Shown one piece after another: positions 1 to 7,846 of a stretch of DNA of 64,000 nt (within the stretch, counting starts at the first letter, position 1; each line of letters starts with the position of its first letter). Position numbers and translations under genes: made by a program. The stretch is from Cypionkella sp. (lineage in GTDB: Bacteria > Pseudomonadota > Alphaproteobacteria > Rhodobacterales > Rhodobacteraceae). Under the pieces are notes generated by a model that did not search any database, had not been told where the DNA came from, and worked only from the letters and a program-made list of their open reading frames with translations. The DNA is taken from the NCBI RefSeq assembly GCF_030652235.1, contig NZ_JAUSBA010000026.1, positions 97,314-161,313 of the forward strand, in the 5' to 3' direction.

Positions 1-194
1 CTTTCAAACCGGGCACAGTAGGAAATCCGTGTTGGTTCAATCTCTTCATCGCTGATCTGCGGCACCAAAGTTCCCCAGTCGCGATCGCGCACCAGATATG
101 CGATGCCGCGGATCACCTCGGTCTCGCCCAAACTGATCCGCCGCAGCGCGCCGCCGTCATAGTCGAAACTCAGCGCGCCATGGCTGATCTTCAT
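1..194 (-). CDS. apnL: D-apionate lactonase, N-terminal part (runs off window)
   Basis: Only the first ~64 codons are present; the gene continues beyond base 1. The start ATG (194-192) overlaps the stop of the upstream dehydrogenase gene as ATGA, which indicates translational coupling. The visible protein begins MKISHGALSF and contains LRRISLGETEVIRGI and VRDRDWGTLVPQIS, which resemble the N-terminus of D-apionate lactonases (the RGI...VRDRxWGT signature), a family of about 600 residues. The expected role is hydrolysis of D-apionolactone, made by the neighbouring D-apiose dehydrogenase, to D-apionate. The assignment rests on this short segment plus the strongly supporting gene context (dehydrogenase, oxidoisomerase, kinase, RuBisCO-like protein). 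Confidence 0.72.
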   Translation of the reverse strand, partial: MKISHGALSFDYDGGALRRISLGETEVIRGIAYLVRDRDWGTLVPQISDEEIEPTRISYCARFE

Positions 195-1210
195 AGCGCG
201 GCCAATGCGACCATCCGGCCTTCGGCAGCCGAAATATAGGCGGCCTCAACCAAGGCCAAAGTCTGCAAATTATCTGCACCCGAGGTTTCCGGTTGCGTGC
301 CTGCCGCGATGCATCCCAGAAAATGCCGCTGAATGATCAGCACGCTTTCCTGAATATTGTGCCAAGGTTGGCTCGCCCAATCCAGAACCGGCGGCGACAG
401 ATCCTCCACCTGGCCCCCCATCTCCAGCCGATACCCCGCCTCTAGCCGCAAACTGCCCTTGGTTCCGTCAACTTCTATCAAACTTTCCGGAAACGTCTCG
501 GGGCTGCGCTGGGTGGCGTAGGAACAATCCACCACAGAAGTCGCCCCCGCGCCATGCGTCAGCAGCATCGTCGCCACATCCTCGCCCTTGATGCCTGGGT
601 TGATCCGTCGCGTCGTCGCCGCCATCCGCACCACATCGCCAAACAAAGCCCGTGCAATATCAAGGGTATGGATGCCCAAATCCTCAATGATAAACCGCTT
701 GCCCTCTGCCAGATAAGGCTGGCCCGCGAACACATCAAAGCCAGACCGGAAACTAACCCGGCCAAAGAACACCTCGCCCAACGCACCCGACCGCACGATC
801 TCAATCACCCGCCGCACCGCCGATTGCCAACGAAAATTCTCATGCACCATCAGGGTCTTACCCGCCGCTTCCACCGCTGCCACCATCGCGCGCGCATCCG
901 CCATATTGGCCGCAAACGGCTTTTGGCAGATCACATCCAGCCGCGCCTGCGCCGCCATCTCGACCAAGGGACGATGGGAGGCGACCGTGGTGGCGATATC
1001 GACAAAATCCAAGCGTTCGGCGGCAAACATTTCGCCTGCATCGGCATAGGTCCGCGCAATGCCAAACCGCGCCGCCGTCTCTGCCAGCCGCACCGCATCG
1101 CGGTCGCACAAAGCCACTATCCGCGCCCCCGGCAGGTCTGCCCAAGCATGTAGCTGATTTTGTGCAAAAAATCCGCAGCCGATCACGGCACCGATCAGAG
1201 GTTGTGGCAA
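191..1210 (-). CDS. apsD: D-apiose dehydrogenase (Gfo/Idh/MocA family)
   Basis: NAD(P)-dependent oxidoreductase of 339 residues, expected to oxidise D-apiose to D-apionolactone in the cytoplasm. The N-terminal Rossmann motif is GAVIGCGFFAQNQLHAW. The usual EKP of the family reads QKP here (CQKPFAANMADA). The C-terminal alpha/beta domain has DLGIHTLDIARALFG, the region that carries the catalytic histidine in this family. I chose the TTG at 1210-1208 because AAGGAG lies 7 bases upstream and translation then begins PQPLIGAVIG; an ATG 36 bases further upstream would add a tail with no Shine-Dalgarno. The gene is divergent from the RuBisCO-like gene and couples to the lactonase gene by an ATGA overlap. 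The substrate is inferred from context; the family alone would not specify it. Confidence 0.75.
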   Translation of the reverse strand: MPQPLIGAVIGCGFFAQNQLHAWADLPGARIVALCDRDAVRLAETAARFGIARTYADAGEMFAAERLDFVDIATTVASHRPLVEMAAQARLDVICQKPFAANMADARAMVAAVEAAGKTLMVHENFRWQSAVRRVIEIVRSGALGEVFFGRVSFRSGFDVFAGQPYLAEGKRFIIEDLGIHTLDIARALFGDVVRMAATTRRINPGIKGEDVATMLLTHGAGATSVVDCSYATQRSPETFPESLIEVDGTKGSLRLEAGYRLEMGGQVEDLSPPVLDWASQPWHNIQESVLIIQRHFLGCIAAGTQPETSGADNLQTLALVEAAYISAAEGRMVALAAL

Positions 1211-1262
1211 ATGAAGGCTCCTTACAAACTGCGCGCAACTTGCCATGCAGGGCGCTTGAATT

Positions 1263-1278
1263 CAACAGGTATGATGAG
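1263..1278. promoter_or_regulatory. Putative apiose-regulon operator, copy 1
   Basis: The sequence CAACAGGTATGATGAG lies in the divergent gap between the dehydrogenase and RuBisCO-like genes. A 15/16 match occurs at 3457-3472 in the other divergent gap of the cluster. The shared element in two functionally linked promoters suggests one regulator (GntR-like operators are often of this kind); no regulator gene is visible nearby. Confidence 0.5.
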
Positions 1279-1309
1279 TATGCAAGCTACATCTATGGAG
1301 AGGCAACCG

Positions 1310-2557
1310 ATGTCCGATGATCTGATCAAAGTCACTTACCGTCTGGAAACCTCCGGTGATGTGGCGGCGCTTGCCGCGAAGATTGCGTCGGATCAGTCGA
1401 CTGGCACCTTCACCGATCTGCCGGGTGAAACCGACGCCGTGAAAGCCCGTTGCGCCGCCCGCGTGCTGTCGATCACCACTTTGCCTGATACCCAAACGCC
1501 GTCCTTCCCGACCGATGGCGGACCCTTCCACCGCGCCGATGTAGTGATCGGTTACCCGCTTGAGGCCGTCGGCACCGATATCGCCGCGCTGATGACCATC
1601 ACCGTCGGTGGCGTGTATGCAGTGCGGGGGCTGTCTGGCGTGCGGGTGATGCATTTCGACCTTCCCGCCGCCTTCGCCCGCCATCCCGGCCCGCAATTCG
1701 GCATCGACGGCTCGCGCAAACTCACCAATGTCTACAACCGCCCGATCATCGGCTCGATCATCAAGCCCGCCTTGGGCCTGACGCCCGCCGAAACTGCGAT
1801 GATGGTACAGGAACTTTGCGAGGCCGGTGTTGACTTCATCAAAGACGACGAAAAACTGATGAGCCCCGGCTATTCCCCCTTGGCCGACCGTATTGCGGCC
1901 GTGATGCCAGTGATCGACGCCCACGAACAGAAAACTGGCAAGAGGGTGATGTACGCATGGGGAATCTCTTCAGCAGACCCCGATCAAATGCTGGAAAATC
2001 ATGATCTTGTCGTCAACGCCGGCGGCAACGCGGCGGTGATCAACATCAATTCCGTGGGCTATGGCGGCATGACCTTTCTGCGCAAACGCTCTGCCTTGTG
2101 CCTGCACGCCCACCGCAACGGCTGGGATATTCTGACCCGACATCCCGGCCTTGGCATGGAATTTACGGCCTATGGCACAATCTGGCGGCTTCTGGGGGTA
2201 GATCAGTTTCAAATCAATGGCATAGCCGCAAAATATTGGGAGCCGGATGAGAGTTTCGTACGTTCGTTCCACTCCTGCCGCGCGCCGATCTTCAGCCCCG
2301 CAGACCGTCCCTTACCTGTGGTGGGGTCCGGCCAATGGGGAGGCCAAGCCATTGAAACCTATGCCAGAACGGGACAGACCACCGATCTGATGTATCTCGG
2401 CGGGGGCGGTATTCACGGCCATCCGGGCGGTGCGGCTTCTGGCGTCGCAGCGATCCGTCAGGCATGGGAGGCGGCGGTGCAGGGTGTAGCCTTGGCCGAT
2501 TATGCCAAAGATCACAAAGAGTTGGCGCAGGCACTTCAGAAATTCGGCCAGAAATAA
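1310..2557 (+). CDS. RuBisCO-like protein, 3-oxo-isoapionate-4-phosphate processing enzyme
   Basis: RuBisCO large-subunit superfamily protein of 415 residues. The barrel motif IKPALGL carries Lys152. The metal site DFIKDDE carries Lys178 (the residue carbamylated in RuBisCO), Asp180 and Glu181. HPGLGMEF and GGGGIHGHPGG are also present. In D-apiose pathways such proteins act on 3-oxo-isoapionate 4-phosphate, either as decarboxylase (OiaX) or as transcarboxylase/hydrolase (OiaT); the sequence alone does not let me decide which. The start is the ATG at 1310 (MSDDLIKVTYRL) with GGAGAGG 6 bases upstream; the in-frame codons further upstream overlap the divergent gene and the operator. It faces apnO across a hairpin. 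CO2 fixation is unlikely given the setting. Confidence 0.8.
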   Translation: MSDDLIKVTYRLETSGDVAALAAKIASDQSTGTFTDLPGETDAVKARCAARVLSITTLPDTQTPSFPTDGGPFHRADVVIGYPLEAVGTDIAALMTITVGGVYAVRGLSGVRVMHFDLPAAFARHPGPQFGIDGSRKLTNVYNRPIIGSIIKPALGLTPAETAMMVQELCEAGVDFIKDDEKLMSPGYSPLADRIAAVMPVIDAHEQKTGKRVMYAWGISSADPDQMLENHDLVVNAGGNAAVININSVGYGGMTFLRKRSALCLHAHRNGWDILTRHPGLGMEFTAYGTIWRLLGVDQFQINGIAAKYWEPDESFVRSFHSCRAPIFSPADRPLPVVGSGQWGGQAIETYARTGQTTDLMYLGGGGIHGHPGGAASGVAAIRQAWEAAVQGVALADYAKDHKELAQALQKFGQK

Positions 2558-2559
2558 GA

Positions 2560-2586
2560 ACGCCCCCAACCTTGCGGAAGGGGCGT
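2560..2586. terminator. Bidirectional terminator-like hairpin
   Basis: A 7-bp inverted repeat (ACGCCCC / GGGGCGT, 13-base loop) lies in the 47-base gap between the convergent RuBisCO-like and oxidoisomerase genes. It is GC-rich without a clear T-run. The convergent position is the main support. Confidence 0.5.
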
Positions 2587-2604
2587 CAATTCACCTGAAG
2601 AACA

Positions 2605-3432
2605 TCAGGTAATCCGTTGAATAGACGCGGTAATCTCGTTCCACTCAAACACCTTTTTCCAGTCATCGCGCATCAGCATCGGCTTGCCGAACTCTATCGC
2701 CTTGTTGCAGGCGTCCGAGAACACCCCCGGCTGCTCGTCAAAGATCACCGCCGCGAGGATATTCATATGCCCCAGCAGGAAATCCCGCGCCGCCGCTTGC
2801 GGCACCCCGCGCGCCACGCATTCATCCATCGCCTCGCGCATCACCACCAGAAGTGACGCCACAACCGTCTCCGACAAGCCCGGCTCCAGCATCGCCATCT
2901 GCTCAACGGTCACCCGATGCGAGCGCACCACGGGGGCGAAAATCGCCTGCGCCACTGCCTCACCTACCGCGTAATGTTCTTCCGGCCCCTGCATCAAAGC
3001 GTTCACCACGCCCTGCTTCGCCGCCACCCCGCCGAAGAAATCACGCTTCGCCACAGGGTCGGTTTCATCGTTGAAAATCGGCGGATGGCAGGGGTGGGTG
3101 ACGAAATAGGTGATATCCGCACGGGGAGGCAGATGCCCGGCAAAGGGGGCGGCCGCATCCAGACAGATCACAATCGTCCCCGGCGCCACCAGCGGCACCA
3201 CCATCGCGGCGACCTTGCCAATCGCGGTATCCGGCACCGCCAGCACCACCACATCCGCGCCTTGCACCGCCACCGCAGGGTGCACAGATTCCGCACCTAT
3301 AGCCTCATGCAAGCGCGCCTGACCCGCCTCGGACACCTCCACATGCGCCACCACATAATCGGTTTTCGCCAGATTGCGCGACAGCCGCACGCCCATTTTT
3401 CCGCCAGCCCCAAACAACGCAATCTTCGTCAT
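2605..3432 (-). CDS. apnO: D-apionate oxidoisomerase
   Basis: Protein of 275 residues with an N-terminal Rossmann fold (ALFGAGGKMG, residues 5-14) and an all-helical C-terminal domain like 6-phosphogluconate or hydroxyacid dehydrogenases. The expected reaction is NAD+-dependent oxidation plus rearrangement of D-apionate to 3-oxo-isoapionate. Motifs include VLAVPDTAIGKVAAMVVPLV and YFVTHPCHPPIFNDE. The start is the ATG at 3432 (MTKIALFG), preceded by GGAGAG; a TTG nine codons further upstream overlaps the shared operator and is less likely. The gene is divergent from the kinase gene with a 73-base gap that holds the second operator copy. Confidence 0.75.
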   Translation of the reverse strand: MTKIALFGAGGKMGVRLSRNLAKTDYVVAHVEVSEAGQARLHEAIGAESVHPAVAVQGADVVVLAVPDTAIGKVAAMVVPLVAPGTIVICLDAAAPFAGHLPPRADITYFVTHPCHPPIFNDETDPVAKRDFFGGVAAKQGVVNALMQGPEEHYAVGEAVAQAIFAPVVRSHRVTVEQMAMLEPGLSETVVASLLVVMREAMDECVARGVPQAAARDFLLGHMNILAAVIFDEQPGVFSDACNKAIEFGKPMLMRDDWKKVFEWNEITASIQRIT

Positions 3433-3456
3433 AGCTCTCTCCATTCGCCTCTTGCT

Positions 3457-3472
3457 CAACTGGTATGATGAG
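3457..3472. promoter_or_regulatory. Putative apiose-regulon operator, copy 2
   Basis: CAACTGGTATGATGAG differs from the copy at 1263-1278 by one base. It lies between the divergent oxidoisomerase and kinase genes, so one bound protein could control both. Confidence 0.5.
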
Positions 3473-3505
3473 ATAATATGCTAAGGTCAAGTCGAAGGAA
3501 CACCC

Positions 3506-4867
3506 ATGCGAAAAATCCTGCCGGACGGCCTGCTGATGACATGGTGTGGCGACGATTTCACCGGATCGGCAGCGGTGATGGAGGCGCTTAGCTTCGCAGG
3601 TCTGCCCTCGATCCTGTTCTTCGACACCCCCACCCCCGCGCAACTTGCCCGCTTTCCCGGCGTGCGGGGCTTGGGCATCGCCTCTACCGCCCGCAGCCAT
3701 AGCCCGGCATGGATGGCCGCAAACCTGCCCGCGCCGTTGGCCTTCTTGGCGGCCCTAAACGCGCCCTTCCTGCACTATAAAATCTGCTCCACCCTCGATT
3801 CCGCCCGCCATGTCGGCAACATCGGCACCGCCCTTGACCTTGCGCTGCAAGCGCGTCCGTCCAAGGGCATCGCGGTGCTGACCGCCGCCCCCCGGATGCG
3901 CCGCTACCAAGCCTTCGGCCATCTGTTCGCAGGCACGCCGCAGGGGGTGTTCCGACTTGACCGCCACCCGGTGATGGCGCAGCACCCGGTGACGCCGATG
4001 GAGGAATCCGATGTGCTGCGCCACTTGGCGACGCAAACCGATCTGCCCTCGGCGCTGCTGGATCTAGAGGTTTTGGCCGATCCGCAAACCGCCCAAACCG
4101 CCCTGAACAGCGCGCTACACTCGGTTCGTCTGCTGAGCTTTGATACAATGACCGCCGAGACCGACGCCGCCGCAGGTCGGTTGATCTGGCAGAATCGCGA
4201 CAGTCTGCGGCTTCTGATCGGCTCTCAAGGCGTAGAATATGCACTTATTGAACATTGGCAGCGCGAAGGCCTCATCCCCACAGCATGCGCCACCCCCTCT
4301 GCAGGTGCGGTGTCCCAGATCATCGCCGTTTCTGGTTCGGTCTCGCCCATCACTGCCGTGCAGATCGAATGGTCGGCTGCAAACGGCTTCGGCCTTGTCC
4401 GCCTGAACGCCGCAAGCTTGCTCAGCGCCCCCAAAGCCGCCGAAGCCGAGGCTACCCAAGCCGCGCTTACCTTGATCGACCAAGGCCAAAGCCCGCTGAT
4501 CCTGACCGCCGCAGGCCCGAATGACCCCGCTGTCGCGGCCTTCCGCACCGCCCAAAGCCAAAGCCAAATCGCCGCCGAATCTGCCAACCAACGCGTCGGC
4601 GAAAGCCTTGGCCGCGTGCTGGATGCCACGCTGAAAGCCTCTAAATTGCGCCGCGCGGTCATTTCTGGCGGCGACACTTCCGGCCATGGCGCGCGCCAGT
4701 TGGGCCTGTTCGCCCTTTCCGCTCTGGCCCCCACCATTCCCGGTGCCGCGCTGTTTACCGCGCATGGCGACGGCGGGCATGACGGGTTGCAACTGGCGCT
4801 GAAGGGCGGCCAAATGGGCAGTGCTGACTATTTCGGCTGGATCAGACAGGGCGGTGGGCCGCGTTAA
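3506..4867 (+). CDS. oiaK: 3-oxo-isoapionate kinase (DUF1537 / four-carbon acid sugar kinase family)
   Basis: ATP-dependent acid-sugar kinase of 453 residues, expected to convert 3-oxo-isoapionate to its 4-phosphate, the substrate of the RuBisCO-like enzyme. The N-terminal sugar-binding domain opens with WCGDDFTGSAAVMEAL, the conserved DDxTG motif. The C-terminal nucleotide-binding domain has VISGGDTSGHGARQLG and ALKGGQMGSADYFGWI. The length is normal for the family. The ATG at 3506 follows AAGGA. The substrate assignment depends on the neighbouring apiose genes, because DUF1537 kinases also serve threonate, erythronate and similar acids. Confidence 0.75.
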   Translation: MRKILPDGLLMTWCGDDFTGSAAVMEALSFAGLPSILFFDTPTPAQLARFPGVRGLGIASTARSHSPAWMAANLPAPLAFLAALNAPFLHYKICSTLDSARHVGNIGTALDLALQARPSKGIAVLTAAPRMRRYQAFGHLFAGTPQGVFRLDRHPVMAQHPVTPMEESDVLRHLATQTDLPSALLDLEVLADPQTAQTALNSALHSVRLLSFDTMTAETDAAAGRLIWQNRDSLRLLIGSQGVEYALIEHWQREGLIPTACATPSAGAVSQIIAVSGSVSPITAVQIEWSAANGFGLVRLNAASLLSAPKAAEAEATQAALTLIDQGQSPLILTAAGPNDPAVAAFRTAQSQSQIAAESANQRVGESLGRVLDATLKASKLRRAVISGGDTSGHGARQLGLFALSALAPTIPGAALFTAHGDGGHDGLQLALKGGQMGSADYFGWIRQGGGPR

Positions 4868-4939
4868 ATCCTCGCGCTAAACCATCGACACCACCGCCAA
4901 AATCCTCCACTCTGACGACACCCAAACAAAGGCCGAACC

Positions 4940-6091
4940 ATGTCGCACACCGCAAATCTTGCCCTGCCAAACGGCCTCTGGCTGGGCCGTATCTGGCGTG
5001 CGGGCATTGGGCCCAGCCTTGTCACTTTGCGCGGGGATCGTGTCATCGACATCACCAGCAAAGCTGCCCCGACGATGCGGGATATGCTTGAAAAAACTGA
5101 CATCGCGGGATTTATCGCCAACATCCAAGGTGAAGACCTAGGCTCCCTTGCCGACATCGCCGCAGCCTCGATCGAGCCAGATCCAAGCCAAACCCACCTG
5201 CTCGCCCCCAATGATTTGCAAGCGGTGAAAGCCTGCGGTGTCACCTTTGCCCGCTCGATGGTTGAACGGGTGATCGAAGAACGTGCCGCCGGAAATCCGG
5301 CCCGCGCCGCTGAGATCCGTGCTCGGGTGGCGGATGTGATCGGCAACAGCTTGCGCGATCTGATCCCAGGCTCTGTCAAAGCCGCCGAGGTCAAAGCCCT
5401 GCTGCAAGCCGAAAATCTGTGGAGCCAATATCTTGAGGTCGGCATTGGCCCGGATGCCGAGGTGTTCACCAAGGCGCAACCGATGTCTGCGGTCGGCTAT
5501 GGGGCGAGCGTCGGTCTGCATCCGATCAGCCAATGGAACAATCCAGAACCTGAAGTGGTGCTGGCGGTCAATTCCCATGGCACAATCGTCGGCGCGAGCC
5601 TTGGCAATGATGTCAACCTGCGCGATGTTGAAGGCCGCTCGGCGCTGCTGCTGGGTAAGGCGAAAGACAACAACGCGGCGGCCAGCATCGGCCCGTTCAT
5701 CCGGATTTTTGACGGCGATTTCACCTTGGATACCGTGCGCAACCTAGACCTGAGCCTGACGGTCACGGGCGAAGACGGCTTTCATCTGACGGGGGCCTCC
5801 TCGATGCGCCAGATCAGCCGCGACCCTGCCGATCTGGTCGGCCAAACCCGCGGCCGCCATCACCAATACCCTGACGGCTTCATGCTTTATTGCGGCACGA
5901 TGTTTTCGCCGGTGCAAGATCGCGATGGGCCGGGGCAAGGCTTTACGCATCATTTAGGTGATGTGGTGCGCATCGCCGCGCCCGAACTTGGGGTTTTGAG
6001 GAACACAGTGCGGCTATCGACCGAGGCACCGGAGTGGGCCTTTGGCAGTGCTGCGCTGATGCGCAATTTGGCGGGGCGTGGGCTGCTGTGA
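4940..6091 (+). CDS. Fumarylacetoacetase-fold 2-keto-3-deoxy-pentonate dehydratase-like protein
   Basis: Protein of 383 residues in the fumarylacetoacetate hydrolase superfamily, similar in length and layout to sugar-acid dehydratases of the XylX type. Metal-site motifs are EVGIGPDAEVFTKAQP, WNNPEPEVVLAV and NDVNLRDVEGRSALLLGKAKDNNAAASIGPF (key residues: the E-x-E of PEPEV, D of NDVNLRD, K of LGKAKD). The likely reaction is dehydration of a 2-keto-3-deoxy-pentonate to 2-ketoglutarate semialdehyde, the substrate of the aldehyde dehydrogenase encoded head-on at 6266-7771. It sits 72 bases behind the kinase gene and may be co-transcribed with it, although functionally it fits the arabinose pathway. 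The ATG at 4940 follows AAAGG. Confidence 0.65.
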   Translation: MSHTANLALPNGLWLGRIWRAGIGPSLVTLRGDRVIDITSKAAPTMRDMLEKTDIAGFIANIQGEDLGSLADIAAASIEPDPSQTHLLAPNDLQAVKACGVTFARSMVERVIEERAAGNPARAAEIRARVADVIGNSLRDLIPGSVKAAEVKALLQAENLWSQYLEVGIGPDAEVFTKAQPMSAVGYGASVGLHPISQWNNPEPEVVLAVNSHGTIVGASLGNDVNLRDVEGRSALLLGKAKDNNAAASIGPFIRIFDGDFTLDTVRNLDLSLTVTGEDGFHLTGASSMRQISRDPADLVGQTRGRHHQYPDGFMLYCGTMFSPVQDRDGPGQGFTHHLGDVVRIAAPELGVLRNTVRLSTEAPEWAFGSAALMRNLAGRGLL

Positions 6092-6207
6092 TCCAAGCCC
6101 TTTGGGCGGGTTCAGCCGGTCTTCCCCGCTGGGAATGACTTGTGTATCTGTTGCGAACTGACCACTAAATGTTGATTTGATTGCGGAATTTCTGCAGATT
6201 TGGCCGA

Positions 6208-6242
6208 AAAAGCCTATCTGCACGATGTGCCGATAGGCTTTT
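6208..6242. terminator. Bidirectional rho-independent terminator
   Basis: An 11-bp perfect stem (AAAAGCCTATC / GATAGGCTTTT) with a 13-base loop lies between two convergent genes. A T-rich tail follows on either strand, so it can end both transcripts. Confidence 0.8.
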
Positions 6243-6265
6243 GTTGGGTCAGTTAGGCCTTGGTG

Positions 6266-7771
6266 TCAGACCAAATCCGCCGGAAACAATTCTGCTGGCA
6301 GGTTCTGGAACGCCACCGGGCGCAACCAACGCCGAATGGAAAGCGTGCCCACAGACGTTGCGCCAAAGTTTGTTGAAGCGGGGTATGGCCCGCCATGCAC
6401 CTGCGCATCGACCACCTCCACGCCCGTCGGGAAGCCGTTGGCGAGAATGCGGCCCGCTTTGCGTTCCAGCACGGGCAGCAGTGCGCGGGCGTGCGGGTAA
6501 TCGGCGGCATCAATGTGCAAAGTGCAGGTGAGCTGGCCCTGCAAGGCTTGTGCCACCGCCTGCATTTCGGCGAAATCGGCCACGCGCACGACCAACCCCA
6601 AGGGCCCGAACACTTCCTCGCCCAAGGCGTGATTGGCAAGCCAATCGGCACCCGAAACTTCGAACAGGTAAGGCGTGGCTTGGCGCATATCGCAGACCGA
6701 GGTCAGCACTTCTTGCACGCCCGTCGCCGCCGCAATCTTGTCTCGACCAGCCCTGTAGGCCGCAGCGATGCCATCGGTCAGCATGATCTGCGGGCCGACT
6801 TTGGCCAGCCCAGCCTTGACCGCGTCGATGAAGGCTTGCGTCTCGGTCCCGTCGATCACCACCGCGATGCCGGGATTGGTGCAAAACTGGCCCGCGCCCA
6901 TCGTGAGCGACCCGGCCCAGCCAGCGGCCAAAGCCACACCGCGCGCTGCGACGGCGGCGGGCAGCAGAAACATCGGGTTGACCGAACCGAGTTCGCCAAA
7001 GAACGGGATCGGTTCTGGCCTGCGTGCGCAGAGGTCAAACAATGCCCGACCGCCGCCCAAAGACCCGGTGAAGCCCACCGCTTTGATCAAGGGATGCTGC
7101 ACCAAAGCTTCACCGACATCGCGGTTGCCGCCCTGCACCAAGGAAAACACGCCGGGATGCAGGCCATGCGCTTTGATTGCCGCATCAATGGCTTGCGCCA
7201 CAATCTCGCCCGTGCCGGGATGCGCGGAATGGCCTTTAACCACCACTGGGCAACCAGCCGCCAAAGCGCTGGCGGTATCGCCGCCTGCCGTGGAAAACGC
7301 GAGCGGGAAGTTTGAGGCGCCAAACACCGCAACCGGGCCCACTGGCACCTGCATCATGCGAATTTCAGGGCGCGGCGCGGGGGCGCGGTCTGGCTGTGCG
7401 GCATCAAAGCGGCGGTCGAGATATTCACCCTTGCGGATATGATTGGCAAACAGCCGCAGCTGCCCGGTGGTGCGGCCCCGCTCGCCCTCTAGCCGTGCGG
7501 CGGGCAGCCCGGTTTCCGAAGTGCCGATCGCTGTGATCTCGGCCCCGCGCGCGTCGATTTCCTCGGCGATTTTGTCCAGAAACGCCGCCCGCGCCTCGCG
7601 GCTGAGGGCCGAATAGGATGGATAAGCGGCCTCAGCCCCCTGCACCGCCGTATCGACATGCGCCGGACTGCCGACGGCGAAGGCCAAAGCCTCGCCCGTT
7701 GCCGGAGACGACAAGAAGGTCGCGTCGCCCGCAACCCAGTTGCCTGCGATAAGGTGTTTGCCAGTCAGCAT
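6266..7771 (-). CDS. 2-ketoglutarate semialdehyde dehydrogenase
   Basis: NAD(P)-dependent aldehyde dehydrogenase of 501 residues, last enzyme of the non-phosphorylative pentose pathway, giving 2-oxoglutarate. Motifs seen: GPVAVFGASNFPLAFS (cofactor site), KAVGFTGSLGGG, FFGELGSVNP (the catalytic Glu region) and GAGQFCTNPG (catalytic Cys). The start is the ATG at 7771 (MLTGKHLIAGNW), with AAAGGGA about 7 bases upstream; an upstream GTG lies within an intergenic repeat. It is the last gene of the seven-gene chvE operon and ends at a strong terminator. Confidence 0.82.
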   Translation of the reverse strand: MLTGKHLIAGNWVAGDATFLSSPATGEALAFAVGSPAHVDTAVQGAEAAYPSYSALSREARAAFLDKIAEEIDARGAEITAIGTSETGLPAARLEGERGRTTGQLRLFANHIRKGEYLDRRFDAAQPDRAPAPRPEIRMMQVPVGPVAVFGASNFPLAFSTAGGDTASALAAGCPVVVKGHSAHPGTGEIVAQAIDAAIKAHGLHPGVFSLVQGGNRDVGEALVQHPLIKAVGFTGSLGGGRALFDLCARRPEPIPFFGELGSVNPMFLLPAAVAARGVALAAGWAGSLTMGAGQFCTNPGIAVVIDGTETQAFIDAVKAGLAKVGPQIMLTDGIAAAYRAGRDKIAAATGVQEVLTSVCDMRQATPYLFEVSGADWLANHALGEEVFGPLGLVVRVADFAEMQAVAQALQGQLTCTLHIDAADYPHARALLPVLERKAGRILANGFPTGVEVVDAQVHGGPYPASTNFGATSVGTLSIRRWLRPVAFQNLPAELFPADLV

Positions 7772-7793
7772 AGTGGTTTCCCTTTCAACGCAG

Positions 7794-7846
7794 GCTGGGG
7801 GTTTCACCCCCCCAGACCCCCGTGGAGTGTTTGAGCCAATGTGAAA
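7794..7846 (+). repeat. Dispersed intergenic repeat, copy A
   Basis: The ~50-bp element reads GCTGGGGG...CCCAGACCCC...TGAGCCAATGTGAAA. It is shared with copies at 16496-16546 and, inverted, 16607-16655. The G-run and C-run can form a hairpin. It fills the gap between the aldose dehydrogenase and semialdehyde dehydrogenase genes. Confidence 0.7.

Noticed and set aside
554..1153. A 199-codon plus-strand reading frame opposite the D-apiose dehydrogenase
   Set aside because: Arg/His-rich translation typical of antisense reading of a GC-rich gene, no start context and no family resemblance.
1310..2557. Genuine RuBisCO for carbon fixation
   Set aside because: The protein is a RuBisCO-like type with loop sequences unlike form I/II, no small subunit or phosphoribulokinase gene is near, and the gene sits in an apiose cluster.
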